A program made the translations under genes and the position numbers. Below are positions 36,028-47,585 of a stretch of DNA of 64,000 nt, one piece after another. Each line of letters opens with the position of its first letter. Within the stretch, counting starts at the first letter, position 1. This DNA is from Spirodela intermedia (lineage: Eukaryota; Streptophyta; Magnoliopsida; Alismatales; Araceae), in assembly GCA_902729315.2 (NCBI GenBank), contig LR746267.1, positions 3,976,386 through 4,040,385 of the forward strand, written 5' to 3'. The notes under the pieces are model-generated. The model was given only the letters and a program-made list of their open reading frames with translations. It searched no databases and was not told the DNA's origin.

Positions 36028-38169
36028 ATGGAGCCTAGCTGCGATCTCGAGATCGACGTCAATGGCAAGGAGGTCTTCCTGGTGGACAAGGTGAGCCACC
36101 ATTTGAGGTTCTCTTCCCCTGGTCCGCAGCCAGAGCTAGAGCCAGCGAGCGAGAGAGAGACAGAGACAGAGATTCCTCTTGCTCCTGCTGCCCCCTCCCG
36201 TGTTTCTCGGAGAAGATTTTAATGGGGCGTTCTTGGGGTTCTTTAAAATGGGACCTGCTGTCCTGTTGTCTCCTGGCGGAGCTCCTATTGTCTTCTTCTG
36301 CTTCTTCCTCGTTGTCAATGGCTGCTAATGCCGGCGCTCGCAGTGAAAGGGTTGGCCGCTCCTCGTTTTCCCCCAATTTAATGTGATTCCTCGCCGTTTT
36401 CCTCCCCATTTATTGCCCCAGCCGCCGGCGATCTCTCCTCTGGTCTTCTTTTCCTCACCGTTAATGGACCATGAATCCCGTCGTCTTCCTCCTCTGGACT
36501 TGCAGAAGATTCTGTCGTCGTTCTCCGGCAAGCTGGGCAAGCTCCTCAGCAAGGCGGCGGCGGCCGCGGTGACGAGACCTTTGAGAGTGATTTTCCACGA
36601 CCTGCCCGGCGGCGCGGAGGCCTTCGAGCTGCTGGCGAGGTTCTGCTACAGCCATGGTGAGGTGGCCCTGGTGACCCCCGCTAACGCCTGCACCCTCCAT
36701 TGCGTCGCCCATTTCATGGGGATGGCGGAGCTCTCCTCCCCCTCCTCCCCGTCTCTGATCAGCCAGACGGAGAAGACCCTGCAGGGGATCCCCTTCTGGT
36801 CATGGCCGGAGATTCTCGGCGCCCTGAAGCAGTGCCAGGAGTTCCTGCCGGCAGCGACCTCCGCCGGCGTGCTGGGGAAGCTCCTGGACTCCCTCGCCGG
36901 AAGAATCGCGTCCCCGCTCAGCGCCGCCAGCCCCTCAGATGACTCCTCCCCGGAGAGCTCCGGCTTTCGCTTCTCCTGCGACACCGGCTGCTCCGCCAGC
37001 ACCAAGAACAGCGGTTCCCATCACCGGCTATGGTGGTTCGAGGACCTCTCCTGCTTGAACCCCTCCGCCATGGAGAAGGCCGCCGCCGCGATGGTCTCCC
37101 GGAAGATGGACCACGCCGCCATTAGCAGGTTCCTTTTCTACTACCTCCGGGTCAGGGTCTCCGCCGCCGACGCTACGCCGCCAGAGAAGAGGAAGGCCAT
37201 GGACGCCGTCGTCGGCCTTCTCTTCTCTCTCGACAGATGCTCAGTGACCTGCAAAGGCCTGTTCGGGATCCTCCATATCTGCTCTTGCTTGAATCCATCG
37301 AAGCTCTGCAGAATCAGATTGGAGAAGATGATCGCCTCACACCTTGATCAGGCCACTCTGGATAACCTCCTGGTTCCCTCCCCCCCTGGTGTGAGCAGCC
37401 TCTACGACGTGGATCTCGTCCTACGCTTGCTGAGATTCTTCCTCGCCGGCTGCGTTTCTCCGCCGCGGCTGAGGAGGGTGGGGGACCTGATGGACCTCTA
37501 TCTGGCCGAGGTGGCGCCGGACTCCTCCCTGAAGGCGGAGAAGTTCGCCTCTATCGCCACGGTTCTTCCCGACGCCGCCAGAGTCAACTCCGACGGCGTC
37601 TACAGAGCCGTCGACATCTTCCTCGAGGTGAAGAAATTGATGTCAATATCTCTACGACCCCATCATTGTAATTTTAGATGGGTTTTTTTCTTTTTTGGTT
37701 TTTTTGTATGATGCAGATGTTCTTCGGCAATTGACTTTACTGGCAGGTCCACGCCGCCGCGCTTTCGGAGGAGCAGAGGGCGAGGATCTGCGGCGCCGTC
37801 GACTGTGGGAAGCTCTCGCCGGCTTCCAGCCGGCACCTCGCCGGCAACTCCAGGTTTCCGGCGAGGGCGGCGGTCCGGGTATTCTCCGGCGACCAGTCCA
37901 AGCTCAAGAGCCTTCTCAGCGACGGTACCCGGCGGAGGACCTCGCCGGCCGGCGGCGCTCCGGGGGCGGGGGAGAGGGAGCAGGTCGTCCTCTACGCTAG
38001 GAAGCTGGAGGTGTCGGAGGAGGAGACGGAGAAGCTGAGAGTCCACCTGCGGGGGATGCAGTGGCGGGTGGCGGAGCTGGAGAAGCTTTGCCGGAGGCTG
38101 CAGGGCCAGATGAGGAAGATGACGGCCACCGGCGGGCGCAGCAGGACCCTGCCCCGGCTCTGCTCCTGA
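36028..38169 (+). CDS. BTB/POZ-NPH3 domain protein (NRL family), 3 exons
   Basis: Exons are 36,028-36,090, 36,506-37,627 and 37,747-38,169, all with GT-AG introns in phase 0, giving 535 residues. BTB: residues 3-110, starting with CDLEIDVNGKEVFLVDK, split by intron 1 exactly after the first Lys. NPH3: from WWFEDLS (residue 197) to about 450, with the SxYRAVD.FLE..H signature spanning intron 2. Coiled coil: about residues 485-520. In the second acceptor region the first AG (37,717) would lead to a stop, so the AG at 37,746 is used. NRL proteins act at the plasma membrane as phototropin partners or CUL3 substrate adaptors. The short BTB start most resembles the At3g22104-type subgroup as I recall it, not NPH3 or RPT2 itself. 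The region before the ATG is CT-rich, as in many plant 5' UTRs. Confidence 0.9.
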
Positions 38170-39141
38170 CCCAGAAACCCCTTCGATCCCATGCATATAT
38201 GCTCGCTTCTCTGCATGGCCTCACGACGAATTTCTGTACAGTGATATCCAGCGATTAGTTCCACTGTCATGACTCTCTCTCTCCTCGCTTTCCTCTCAGT
38301 TAGTCTCCTTCGAGGAGAAGGAATGAAAAGCTCCTTTCGGCCGCGTTAGATAGCCGTGACTCTCTCACTTTCTCTCTCTCTCTCTCTCTGTAGAGAGTTT
38401 CTCCCTCATTTCTCTGTTCATTCAAGGAGAAAGAGAGAGAGAGGGCAGTCGGTCGGGAAATCGGAGTTTGTTGAGGAAGATCCCGACCCTCGGCCGTCTG
38501 CTTCCTTGAGACAAGGATGCAGAAGGAGTTGTTTGGACCCCCCCTTAAATGTTGGTCCGATGAAGCCGTTGGTCTCGACGGAGGCGCCATTAATGGCAGC
38601 CGTGCAGCTCTCTGCCACCCTGTCCACCCTACTTAGTCGGTCCGAGAGAGAGAGGTAAGGAGGGAGGGAGAGGGGACGTTGACTTTTCGACAATCTGCAA
38701 ATGATACTGGGTGTTGCAGACATCCACTAGGTTGTCCGCCAAATGAAAGAACCACGTCCTTGCTTTTACTGTTACTGCAGGACAAAGGTTTGGTTCTTGT
38801 CGCTTGGTGATCACTTCGGCATCAGCCATCTTCTCTCTCTCTCTCTCTCTCTCTCTAATTTGTACATAAAGGGCGTTGACTGTAGCTTACCGTCCCAATT
38901 TTCGGGCTTTTATTTAGTGCGGGCTTTATAGCGTCGGCCCGTCTCCTCTGGCATGGTTTTTAGGTCTTTCCTTTGATGCATACTGAATATTAACACTTTT
39001 TTATTTGCTCCTCGACAATTTTCTCCTTAAATTAAATGGTTATTATTCACGAACATTTTCTAAGAAAATGGCGGTCCACATCTAGGACCACCATCCAAAA
39101 GATACTGTACAGCGAGTGAGAGAGAGCTAGCTGGATAGCGT

Positions 39142-39173
<32 letters not shown>

Positions 39174-39220
39174 GGGTGAGAGCAGAAGAACGTAAAACAG
39201 AGAGGAGGTCGAATATAGAA
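38170..39220. other. 3' flank of the NPH3/BTB gene with CT/GA microsatellites
   Basis: CT tracts are at about 38,374-38,391 and 38,831-38,855. A mixed GA and GACA tract is at about 39,139-39,172. No gene is recognised. Confidence 0.5.
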
Positions 39221-39860
39221 TTAGAAAGTAGATGGGACCTCTCGAAACCCTAACAGGACCCCACCAGAGCTCCCTAGAAAGTTAGAGCGTCCCCGCCGGT
39301 GGTCAGGTGAGCCGACGGCCGTCCGGATTAGCTTCTGCAGAAAGCGAAGGCGGCACCTTGGGAAGAGGAGCTCCCTCTCCGCCGGAGCGCCGCCACCGCC
39401 GCCGCCCGAGGTAGGAACCCCCCCTTCCTCCGCCGTTCGGTAGTGCCTTCCGCCCCACTCCTCTCCGACGCCAGCGCCGGCACGCCGTGCTGCACTCGCG
39501 TCCGCCGGAGGCGACTCTACTCCGCCGGCGTCACTCAACCCTAAAAATCTCACCGATAAAATATAGAGACAGATAGATAGAGAGAGAGAGATGGTAGCCC
39601 TCGAGATGCGGGGGAGAGATGGGCCTGGCTGGGGCTGGGGAGACGGGCCGAATCTAGCGGCCTGTTCCATGCTGTCCATGTACGGGAAGGGAGGCGACGG
39701 CCGTTGCGTGGGGTTCTTCACCTCTGTCTTATTCGGTCGTTGCTCCAAACACACGCTCCAGGGCCCCGGCCCGGCCCGATCTTTTTTAAAATCTGCGATC
39801 CCAAAATAAAGCATACAGTGACAACACCCCACCCCTACTCTCTCTCTCTCTCTCTCTAAA
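39221..39860. other. GC-rich segment, unassigned
   Basis: A minus-strand open frame of 203 codons (39,221-39,832) is rich in Gly, Pro, Ser and Arg and has no domain; the composition alone can keep it open. It may be a promoter/CpG-rich segment or a decayed first exon. A CT tract is at 39,838-39,857. Confidence 0.35.
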
Positions 39861-42800
39861 AGGTCAGGCTGAACTCGTGAACTCGCCCAATATAGCCCGA
39901 GGATGAAGGAGGCCAGGGTCGGGCCGGCCCGTTAGGCCCATGAGGAAGGGGGCACAAGACCCGATACCAGACCAATTGGTCCCTAATCGAAGCCTATGTC
40001 CTAATAGTAGAATCTTATCTACCTCAGGTTGTGCAATGTTCTAGGGCATTAAATGAGCCATTAAGCTTACTCTTTATCAAAACAACCCACACATTATTTT
40101 AATTTAATTTAATCTCCCCGAGGTAGCGCAGATAGGAAGGAATAATATGTCTTGGTTTTCAAGCAAGTCCCTATTTCATTAACTATATATTTTTTTGTAA
40201 CATATATGCACCGTAATGGGTTTCCCGGGCTCGGGCCGGTCCTTCCCGGGCCCGGCCCGTGCCTTTGTTGCCCCTACTTCACGCGTGATTTATCTCTCAG
40301 GATCACCATCCCGAAGCTACGGCCACCGTTGGCCCGCCATTTTAAAGAGGATAGACATAATCACGTGATCGGATGACATCATCGTAGCGGGATCCATGGG
40401 TCTGTCGCACGTGACGATGACGTCGGCATTTGTCGGACCCGGACAGCCGGCGTTTTCGTGGGGCGACAAAGGCCGAACGTGGAAGTAAGACTATTATTAA
40501 ATGCCGGTTTTTTTTTTCAGAAATTTAATCCATCATAGTTATAGAATTTTATTGATATAATTAAAATCCTGCAGAAATTTCCTTTTTTAGTTTTTCTGTA
40601 TATTTTTCTCCCTGACAAAATAAACCATATCACCTGTCTCGATTTGCCCTCATTTTTACTCCAATTATGGCTTTTATTTAAGGACGGGGTGTATGCTTCC
40701 CAATATTTTATTTTTAAAATCTAATTTTATACTGGTGTGACTTTCAAAGCATATTATGTAACAAATAAAGGTTTCTACAGTACTATGATTACAGGTCTAA
40801 TGCAATAGATTATATAAGTTTGTACAGTTTAGTACTATGAATGGTAATCACAATTAATAAGTTTTGAAGGTAGTCGATTAAAATGATCTCCTTGGAATTA
40901 ACTTTGCCTTATCAAAGATTGATAGCCTCTTAGTCGATGACAAAATTTAATATTTAACAAATTGAATTCATATTAAGATAAATCAAGTAATTAAGAAGAT
41001 AACAAACTTGATAATTTCTTTTCTCTCTAAATAAATCTTAATCTAAAAAAAATAAAAACATATGAAATAAATAATAGAGAGAAGGAGTTGAACCAATGTT
41101 GTGTGCTCAATCAATTACAACCAATAGTCCCTTCCCTTGTCACCATCAAGTTCTTAATCTGCAGTAAACTTAAACAAAAAACAAATAGAGAATGAGATAG
41201 AAAGGAGGAGAGAGAGAGAAGGACACAAAGTGAGGAGAGAAGAGAACGTGAAGAGAGAGAAAGATTCCATTAGCGAGAGAACCAATCGATAGAGAAACAA
41301 ATGATGTTTCTAGGAAAATTAAATGAAATCAAAATGCGAAAATAGGAAGATTAAAGGCTATAAAAATTCAGAATCAATTCGTCATATGCAAATATGAAGA
41401 AAACGAAATTAATGCAGATTAAAAACAAAAAATCCTCCACTAACAGGGGATGAGGTGGATGAACAAATTTGAATTATAGGGTGACAATCAGTTTCTGATG
41501 CATCAATTAATTTTTAAATAACAGTAAAACTATTCTAAACTCAAAAACATAAAAAATCATGCAAAAAATAGAATAGAAATCAGGATTTTCTCCCTTTTTC
41601 ACCAACAATGGGCATATGAGTAAAACAAAATCTTGAATAAAATCCAAGAAATGAATAATTTTCCTCAATTTATGTACTTGTCACCTAAATGAATCAAGGA
41701 AATGAATTCACAATGAAGTAAGGTTTTGTATGGCAATGTAGAAAGAAAACTTCACAGAGAATTGGAAGAACACTGCCCAGCTGTCACTTGATAGATGGAA
41801 GAAAAAAATAGATCCCTTTTATACTCACATTATATTTATAATTAATTACATGCAGTTAAGAAATCAACTTGCTTAAAACCCATTTGGTTTTGAGTGAGAA
41901 TTGGCTTTCGATTGGTCTCTTCCACCCTTTCCACCGATTTATGTCATTTCCACCTCAAAGCAAAAGAAAACACCTAAATCACCTCTTAATAGGCTTCCTT
42001 AAATGGCTTTCCATGATTCCCCTAGAAATCAACACATTTTAAAAATAATCTGAAAATTATTAATAATGAAGAAAAGTCATTTTTGTCTAATGAAATGATT
42101 TCCAACTATTAAATTTTGATTTTAGCCCTAATATATAAGGGTAAATATATCAAGTAAATCATATTAAGATATTGATGAAGGAATATTCAAATTATAAAGA
42201 TACTATAGAAGTATGAAAAAATCATATATGAAGTATGCATCTTGTAAAATTAATTTAGAACATCATTTACTTGATTTCTCATTTAATCTATGTCATTTAG
42301 CATGAATTAATGTATCAAATATGATAGTAATTTATTAGTTATTTCATAAAATGGTGTTATTAGTAAGCTAGCTCCTTTTGTGGAAGGAAAAAGTTATATT
42401 TTTAATTTGAATAAATTTAATTAAATATTATTTAGGGAAATTACTCTACACTTTCCTTGAGACATTGTCCAATTTAAAGTTTGCACTTGTGAGGAGGGTC
42501 CATTAATCCCAAATGGGTCAGTCTTGGGCCCTTTTCATTAAATAGCGTAGGGTTCAAGAGGGGGGCACTCTATTCAAAAGGATTTCAATAAAGAAGGATA
42601 AGCCTAGACCCTAAATTAAAATCTTAAGTATAGTCTAGCCATAGCTTAGTTCAACATTTGATGAGGCTCATTAACCAAATCATGATTGCAGCATTACCTA
42701 CTAGTCTCCCAAAATTTAACAATATTTATGTTGGTTACAGATTTTAATTTGAAAAATAATCACATACAAAAAATAGAAATTACTCAAAAACATATTGACC

Positions 42801-43704
42801 CACTATAACTTACGAATTACAATCTAAATTTTTAGATTTATTTATCACAGTTGTGGAAAGTGGATGTAAGCCTAGGAAAAGGCAAACTACTCTCAATCTT
42901 GACATTTTATATGTTTAGAATTTTATTGTCTTACTCAATGCTTTGATTTAATGTTTAGGCCTAGTTAAACAACCTAGTGAGTTCACCCAACTCAATCTAT
43001 ATCAACTCAAGTCAGTCTATGTCAATCCACCATTGATAGAATTGATAGAAATAATTTTAAAACATGTAACAATATTAAAATTTAATAGAAAATCAATTCG
43101 CACTTCCCCTCGTGGTACACAATCTAACATACTATCAAAATAATAATTTCCAACCAAATATTTAATTCTAAATACTAATAGCCCTGATTTCTATTTTTAT
43201 TAAAGTATTTAGATGATTGAACCTACTTTAATTTACTATTTTATTTAAATCACTTTTGTGGTGTTAGAGACTACAACTGAAAGTCCATGGTACTCTCCTT
43301 TGGCATGAATAAGATATATGTTATGTTTTAGCTGACATTTTATTCAGATCTTTGCATTATAAGTGGTATTCAATAAATTCATATTTTGGATGTTATCAAT
43401 AAGTCATGTAGCTTAAGTACTAATTATCAAATACTATAATGAATGTAGTTTCCAAGATGTTGAAACAGCCCAAAACGCCTAGTGCTATCAATGTCGACAA
43501 CACCCTCACTCTCCATCAGTTGTGTCAAAGCCGAGACACCTGATGGCATCTTCTTTGAGCACTCTTTTCCACTTCTTTTGGAACTTGGGGCCTTCTTGTG
43601 GCAACTAGTTGTTGCACTTGTCAGCTACCACTGAAACTAATTGGAAACCTTGGTCAGTTGTAGGAGCCTACAACTAGTTGGTGATCCTATTATTTCATTT
43701 TAGA
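39861..43704. other. AT-rich intergenic DNA
   Basis: Nothing coding is visible. A GA-rich stretch lies at about 41,205-41,265. Short GGCCCA-type motifs occur at 39,930-40,260. Confidence 0.5.
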
Positions 43705-43945
43705 TTCTATTAAAAATGAAGATGTGAGACAATAAAAGAAATATGGGACAAATTAAAAGTAACCTATGAAAGGACAATTGGTGCAGAAAGAGATTTAAGT
43801 ACTTTGATGACAACAAAACATAATGATATATCATTGAATGAAGAAAACTCTTGGAAGAAAATAATCATCATTAATCTTGATAAAAAAATAGATGAAATAT
43901 ATGTTATCTTAAAAATGTCATGTCAAACATAGGGCTCTTGATGGG
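43705..43945 (+). pseudogene. Possible copia-type gag fragment
   Basis: An ETIKEIWDKLKVTYERT-like stretch near 43,725-43,780, followed by an acidic Lys-rich tail, resembles the UBN2-type gag domain of copia elements. It is short, has an in-frame break, and shows no other element parts nearby. The assignment is tentative. Confidence 0.4.
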
Positions 43946-44208
43946 ATCACAAGATCTAATGAAGAATCTTCCACTCATGAAAGTCAACTCAAGTCAGCCG
44001 AGGATAGTCAATTAGAGGCTCAACCTTTGAGGTCAACCCTTCCAAGAAGAAGTGCCAGAATCAGGGTTCTTTCACCTCGAAGAGTTCATCTCTAAGTCAA
44101 CCGGCACCTTCCTCCTCCATTGGATCCAACATGAAATATATTGGATCCAAGACTAATGGGTCCCTACCAGCAAGCAAGAGGATCCATCCATAAAGGATGG
44201 CCCAATAA

Positions 44209-44226
44209 GAAGAAGAAGAAGAAGAA
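44209..44226 (+). repeat. AAG microsatellite
   Basis: Six or more AAG units in the middle of a short low-complexity open frame. Confidence 0.8.
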
Positions 44227-44709
44227 TGGGGAGAGGATGCCATGTCATCCTCACGTCTCTCCTCTCCTTAGAAGGAGGGTCGTTGCCACGAAGAGGCGCC
44301 ACATGGTATCTCCGTCACCCCTTCTTTCTCGTTCTCTCTCCATTCCGTGGAAAACCACTGCTCTTCTTTTCCCCTTTATAAATGCTAAGACTCTGTTGTG
44401 TTTGAGACGATGATTTTACAGAATTAATCAAGGTTTAACTTACCTTCTTGGATTAGAGGGTCGTCTTCTTCCTCATCTCGCCCCTTGGACTGGGGGTTCC
44501 TCATCTCTTGTCATCGCCTCTTGGATTAGGGGCTTCCCCTCTTCTTCTTGCTCTCTTGGATTAGGGGGACCTCTTTCTCTTCCTCTTCACGTCGTCCTCG
44601 CCACCCCGTCACCGCTACTCCCTTTATCGTCAGCCACCCCGTCGTCATTGTCCCGTCTCTTGTCGTCTGCCCCATCACCGCCACTCCTCTTCACGCCAGT
44701 CACCCTGTC

Positions 44710-44911
44710 GCCGTCGTCCTGCCTCCTTGCCGTCCGCCCATTGCCGTCGTCCCGCCTCCTCGCCGTCCGCCCCATTGCCGTCGTCCCGCCTCCTCACTGT
44801 CCGGCCCATTACTGTTGTCCCGCCTCCTTGCCGTCCGCCCCATTACCATCATCCCGCCACCCTGCCGTCTGCTCCATCACCGTCGTCCCACCTCCTTGCC
44901 GTCCGCCTGCC
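44710..44911 (+). repeat. 34-bp minisatellite, six units
   Basis: Units start at 44,710, 44,743, 44,777, 44,811, 44,845 and 44,879 (33, then 34 bp each), consensus gccgtcgtcccgcctccttg + ccgtccgccccatt. The unit length is not a multiple of three and contains no stop. All three plus frames therefore stay open and show the same peptide shifted. The open frames over 44,548-45,361 are a by-product. Confidence 0.88.
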
Positions 44912-44927
44912 GCCGCCACTTCATCTC

Positions 44928-44982
44928 TCTCTCCCGCCGAAACCCTCGTTCTTCTGTCTCCCACCGTCGCCACGTTTCCCCG

Positions 44983-45026
<44 letters not shown>

Positions 45027-45175
45027 CCGCCGAAACCCTCTTTCTTCTCTTTCCCGCCGTCGTCACGTACCCCCTCATTTTCTCTCTCCCTCTTCCTCTC
45101 CCGCCGTCGCCACGTACCCCCTCATTGCTTTCTCTCTCTCTCTCTCCCTCTCTCGCCGATGCCCTCTCATTCCGC
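44928..45175 (+). repeat. CT-rich imperfect repeat
   Basis: Three imperfect copies of a block with cccgccgaaaccctc and ccgtcgccacgtacccc, separated by CT tracts (longest 44,989-45,018). No coding claim is made. Confidence 0.65.
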
Positions 45176-46492
45176 CCCTTTCCTCTCCCCACCCTTTTAT
45201 TTATTCTCATTATTATTTTATTCTCTTGTTCTTTCTATTTCTCATTTAAGCCTTCTTCCTCTCTTATATTTTTTAATTATCTAAATACTTCGTGGACCTC
45301 AACTACTCAACTCAAACCTCCCATTTTCTTGAATCATCACAGATTAAATTTTTTTCAATAAAGCTCATGGATCTCAAGCCACTGGAATCAAGAAAATCAC
45401 TCTAAAATCTCCTTTGGTAAAGTACATTGATTTCAATTTTCTTTGTGAAGTGATCATTATTTTTAAAACCTTGCTCCTTATAGGAATTGAGTGAATCATA
45501 GGCTAGCTCTCTTTGTGCCTTTTATCAGTGATTCTAACACCATGGTTGGAACTTTATTTGAATTCTTGACAGTGTGGTTCTTCTCAGGTAATTAGGATCT
45601 TAATTCTTCTAAAATTAGTGGGATTAACCTATTCATAAACTTAGCCAAAGGTAATCTTGAATCTCAACCTTCTATTCGGTATTGATATTTTCTTTGGTCC
45701 TGCATCACCTATAACTAATGACTTGAAAGGTAATTCAAAGGAGAACATAATGCAACAAATACATGATCATATTTTAAAGAACTCATTTTGTTATGGGCTT
45801 TATAAAATTACTTACTTTCATTCCCGTTAAGGGCAAAAAGGTATAGATTTCCTACATAACTAGAAGTCAATGCATCGAAATTAAAAGTAATGAAATAGTT
45901 ATGAACCATTTGACGTTTATATTTTTCTGTGCAAGCGCATTGCTGAGGGGAAGGAGGGAAGGAGGGAGAGAGGGGGAGAGAGAGAGAGAGAGAGAGAAGG
46001 AAAGAGAGGGAGGGAGTGAGGGGGAGAGCTCTCTGTTGTTCTCCTGATTCGCCGTTTGTCTAATCCGTCAAAGGAAACCATCATTTTATTCATCGTCAAG
46101 CGTCAAAAGAAACATAAGTAAAGGCCTCAAAAGAAACCATTATGTATGTGGGTGTCGGTGGTCATCGCCTCGCCTACGTGAGGACGCCGGCGGATCTAAA
46201 GTCATCGGACAGGACTACCGCGTATCCTTTCCTACTCTTCACAAAAGATGATGATTATTTTATTCATCTTATTCTGACCAAAATGCGATACTGCATTCTT
46301 TAAACGAGCTCAGTAACGAAATGCTGAGATTTCAGCCACTCTCTCCCTCTCGCGCGCGCGCGCTCTCTTTCTCTCTCTCTCTCTCTATCTCTCTGGTTAA
46401 GTTCGGGCCCCAAGCGCATTTCCTGGGTTTTTTTCTTTCAGCTTTGACCAAAACAATCCCCCAAGCAGTCCCTTCCCCTGGGACGCTTCACA

Positions 46493-46494
<2 letters not shown>
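45176..46494. other. Intergenic with CT/GA and CG tracts
   Basis: 45,176-45,940 is AT-rich without features. A GA tract lies at about 45,976-45,997. A CG run followed by a CT tract lies at about 46,353-46,393. No gene. Confidence 0.5.

Positions 46495-46566
<72 letters not shown>
46495..46566 (+). repeat. (AG)36 microsatellite
   Basis: An uninterrupted 72-bp AG tract about 1 kb upstream of the bHLH start codon. Confidence 0.95.
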
Positions 46567-46568
<2 letters not shown>

Positions 46569-46919
46569 TATGACTGTCGATCGCCCGAATCCCTCACCAG
46601 ATATTCGGGTTTTTCTCGATCCGATCGTTCACAACCGACTTCATCCTTTCTGCGAAGAAAATTCAAAACCAATAATTTCTTCTACGCATCTGCCCTTCGA
46701 CTCCGCCGGCACTCATGTCACCATGCCGGAGATGATCCAAGATCAAACCGTAGTTCTCTCGAGCAGATGATCCTCGCCATATTTCGTTCATAATCATTAT
46801 TTCTTCCTCGATCCTCCCTCGTTTGATCGCCCGCCAAAAGGCGAGAGAAGTCCGAATTCTCTATCCGAAGATATTCGGACAGGACCCGGGAGCTTGGTTT
46901 CTGTTTTCCGCTGCCTTTA

Positions 46920-47345
46920 GGCGTTAAAGGACACTACTGTCCGGCGGCAGCCAAGGGAAGGAAGCTGGCGGAAGGTCTCCGCAGCAGCAGCCGCCATGCT
47001 GGCCCTACCATGGAGACCGCAGCAACTCGTCGACAACTCTCTGCAGCATCTCCGCCGCCACAAGGGACTTCCGGGCCATGCACTCGCTGCACAGTCGGAG
47101 GCCCAGGGCGTGCTCCCCTGACAGGGAGAGCCGAGGAACCAGAGTCGCTTAGGTCTCGCGGTTGGGCAGGCAGCCGCTCTCGGGCAATTCTCCGAACATC
47201 TTCTTGGAGCTGCCCAGGTTCCCGTCCCTGCAGTCCCATTGAGTAGAGCGCCGAAAGTGAAGATGTCTGGTTTCGGGCCCCCGCTCGGCAGCTCCGAGAC
47301 GAGGTTGGCGAGGCGTTTTGGCCGGGGCATCGTCCCTCTCTACCG
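46920..47345 (-). pseudogene. PPR protein gene fragment, frameshifted
   Basis: On the minus strand it opens with LANLVSELPSGGPKPDIFTF and a GALLN block (47,310-47,235), a typical P-class PPR repeat boundary (P at helix start, T-F-x-x-L-L). After a frameshift near 47,225 the next repeat reads SSKKMFGELPESGCLPN and then hits TAA (about 47,150) where a Tyr is usual. Further PPR-like sequence (RLCSECMARKSL near 47,095) continues to a TAG near 47,010. PPR proteins bind organellar RNA; this is only about four repeats with no start, so it is a relic. Its GC content matches the neighbouring genes, so it may be a broken local gene or a retrocopied piece. Confidence 0.75.
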
Positions 47346-47585
47346 TTGGATCGAGATCGGAAGAAACCTGATATCAACTTCTCGCAGAGAGCTGGAGAGA
47401 GAGAGAGAGGAATCGGTACGGAGGAACAGACTCAACCACCATGGCTGGCCATGGAGGTGCTTCCCTCCTTGTGCCCAACAAACCCTAGCAGCTCATTTGC
47501 CATGAGAGAATCCTCGGCCTCCTCTACAAATACGGCCTAAGCAAAAGGCCCCTTCTCCGCTGGTGGCGTCGCCTGGAGAGGGGAG

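Noticed and set aside
35411-36409. Minus-strand frames of 91-147 codons over the NPH3/BTB 5' region
   Set aside because: Antisense shadows of the NPH3/BTB first exon, its intron and CT-rich leader.
39221-39832. 203-codon open frame on the minus strand
   Set aside because: Gly/Pro/Ser/Arg-rich with no domain, and simple-sequence tracts inside; GC-rich composition explains its length. Described as an unassigned GC-rich segment.
44548-45361. Three overlapping Pro/Ser-rich plus-strand frames of 185-237 codons
   Set aside because: They are the same stop-free 34-bp minisatellite and CT-rich repeat read in rotating frames.
46321-46770. 149-codon frame across the (AG)36 tract
   Set aside because: About a fifth is Arg-Glu repeat from the microsatellite; the rest has no domain.
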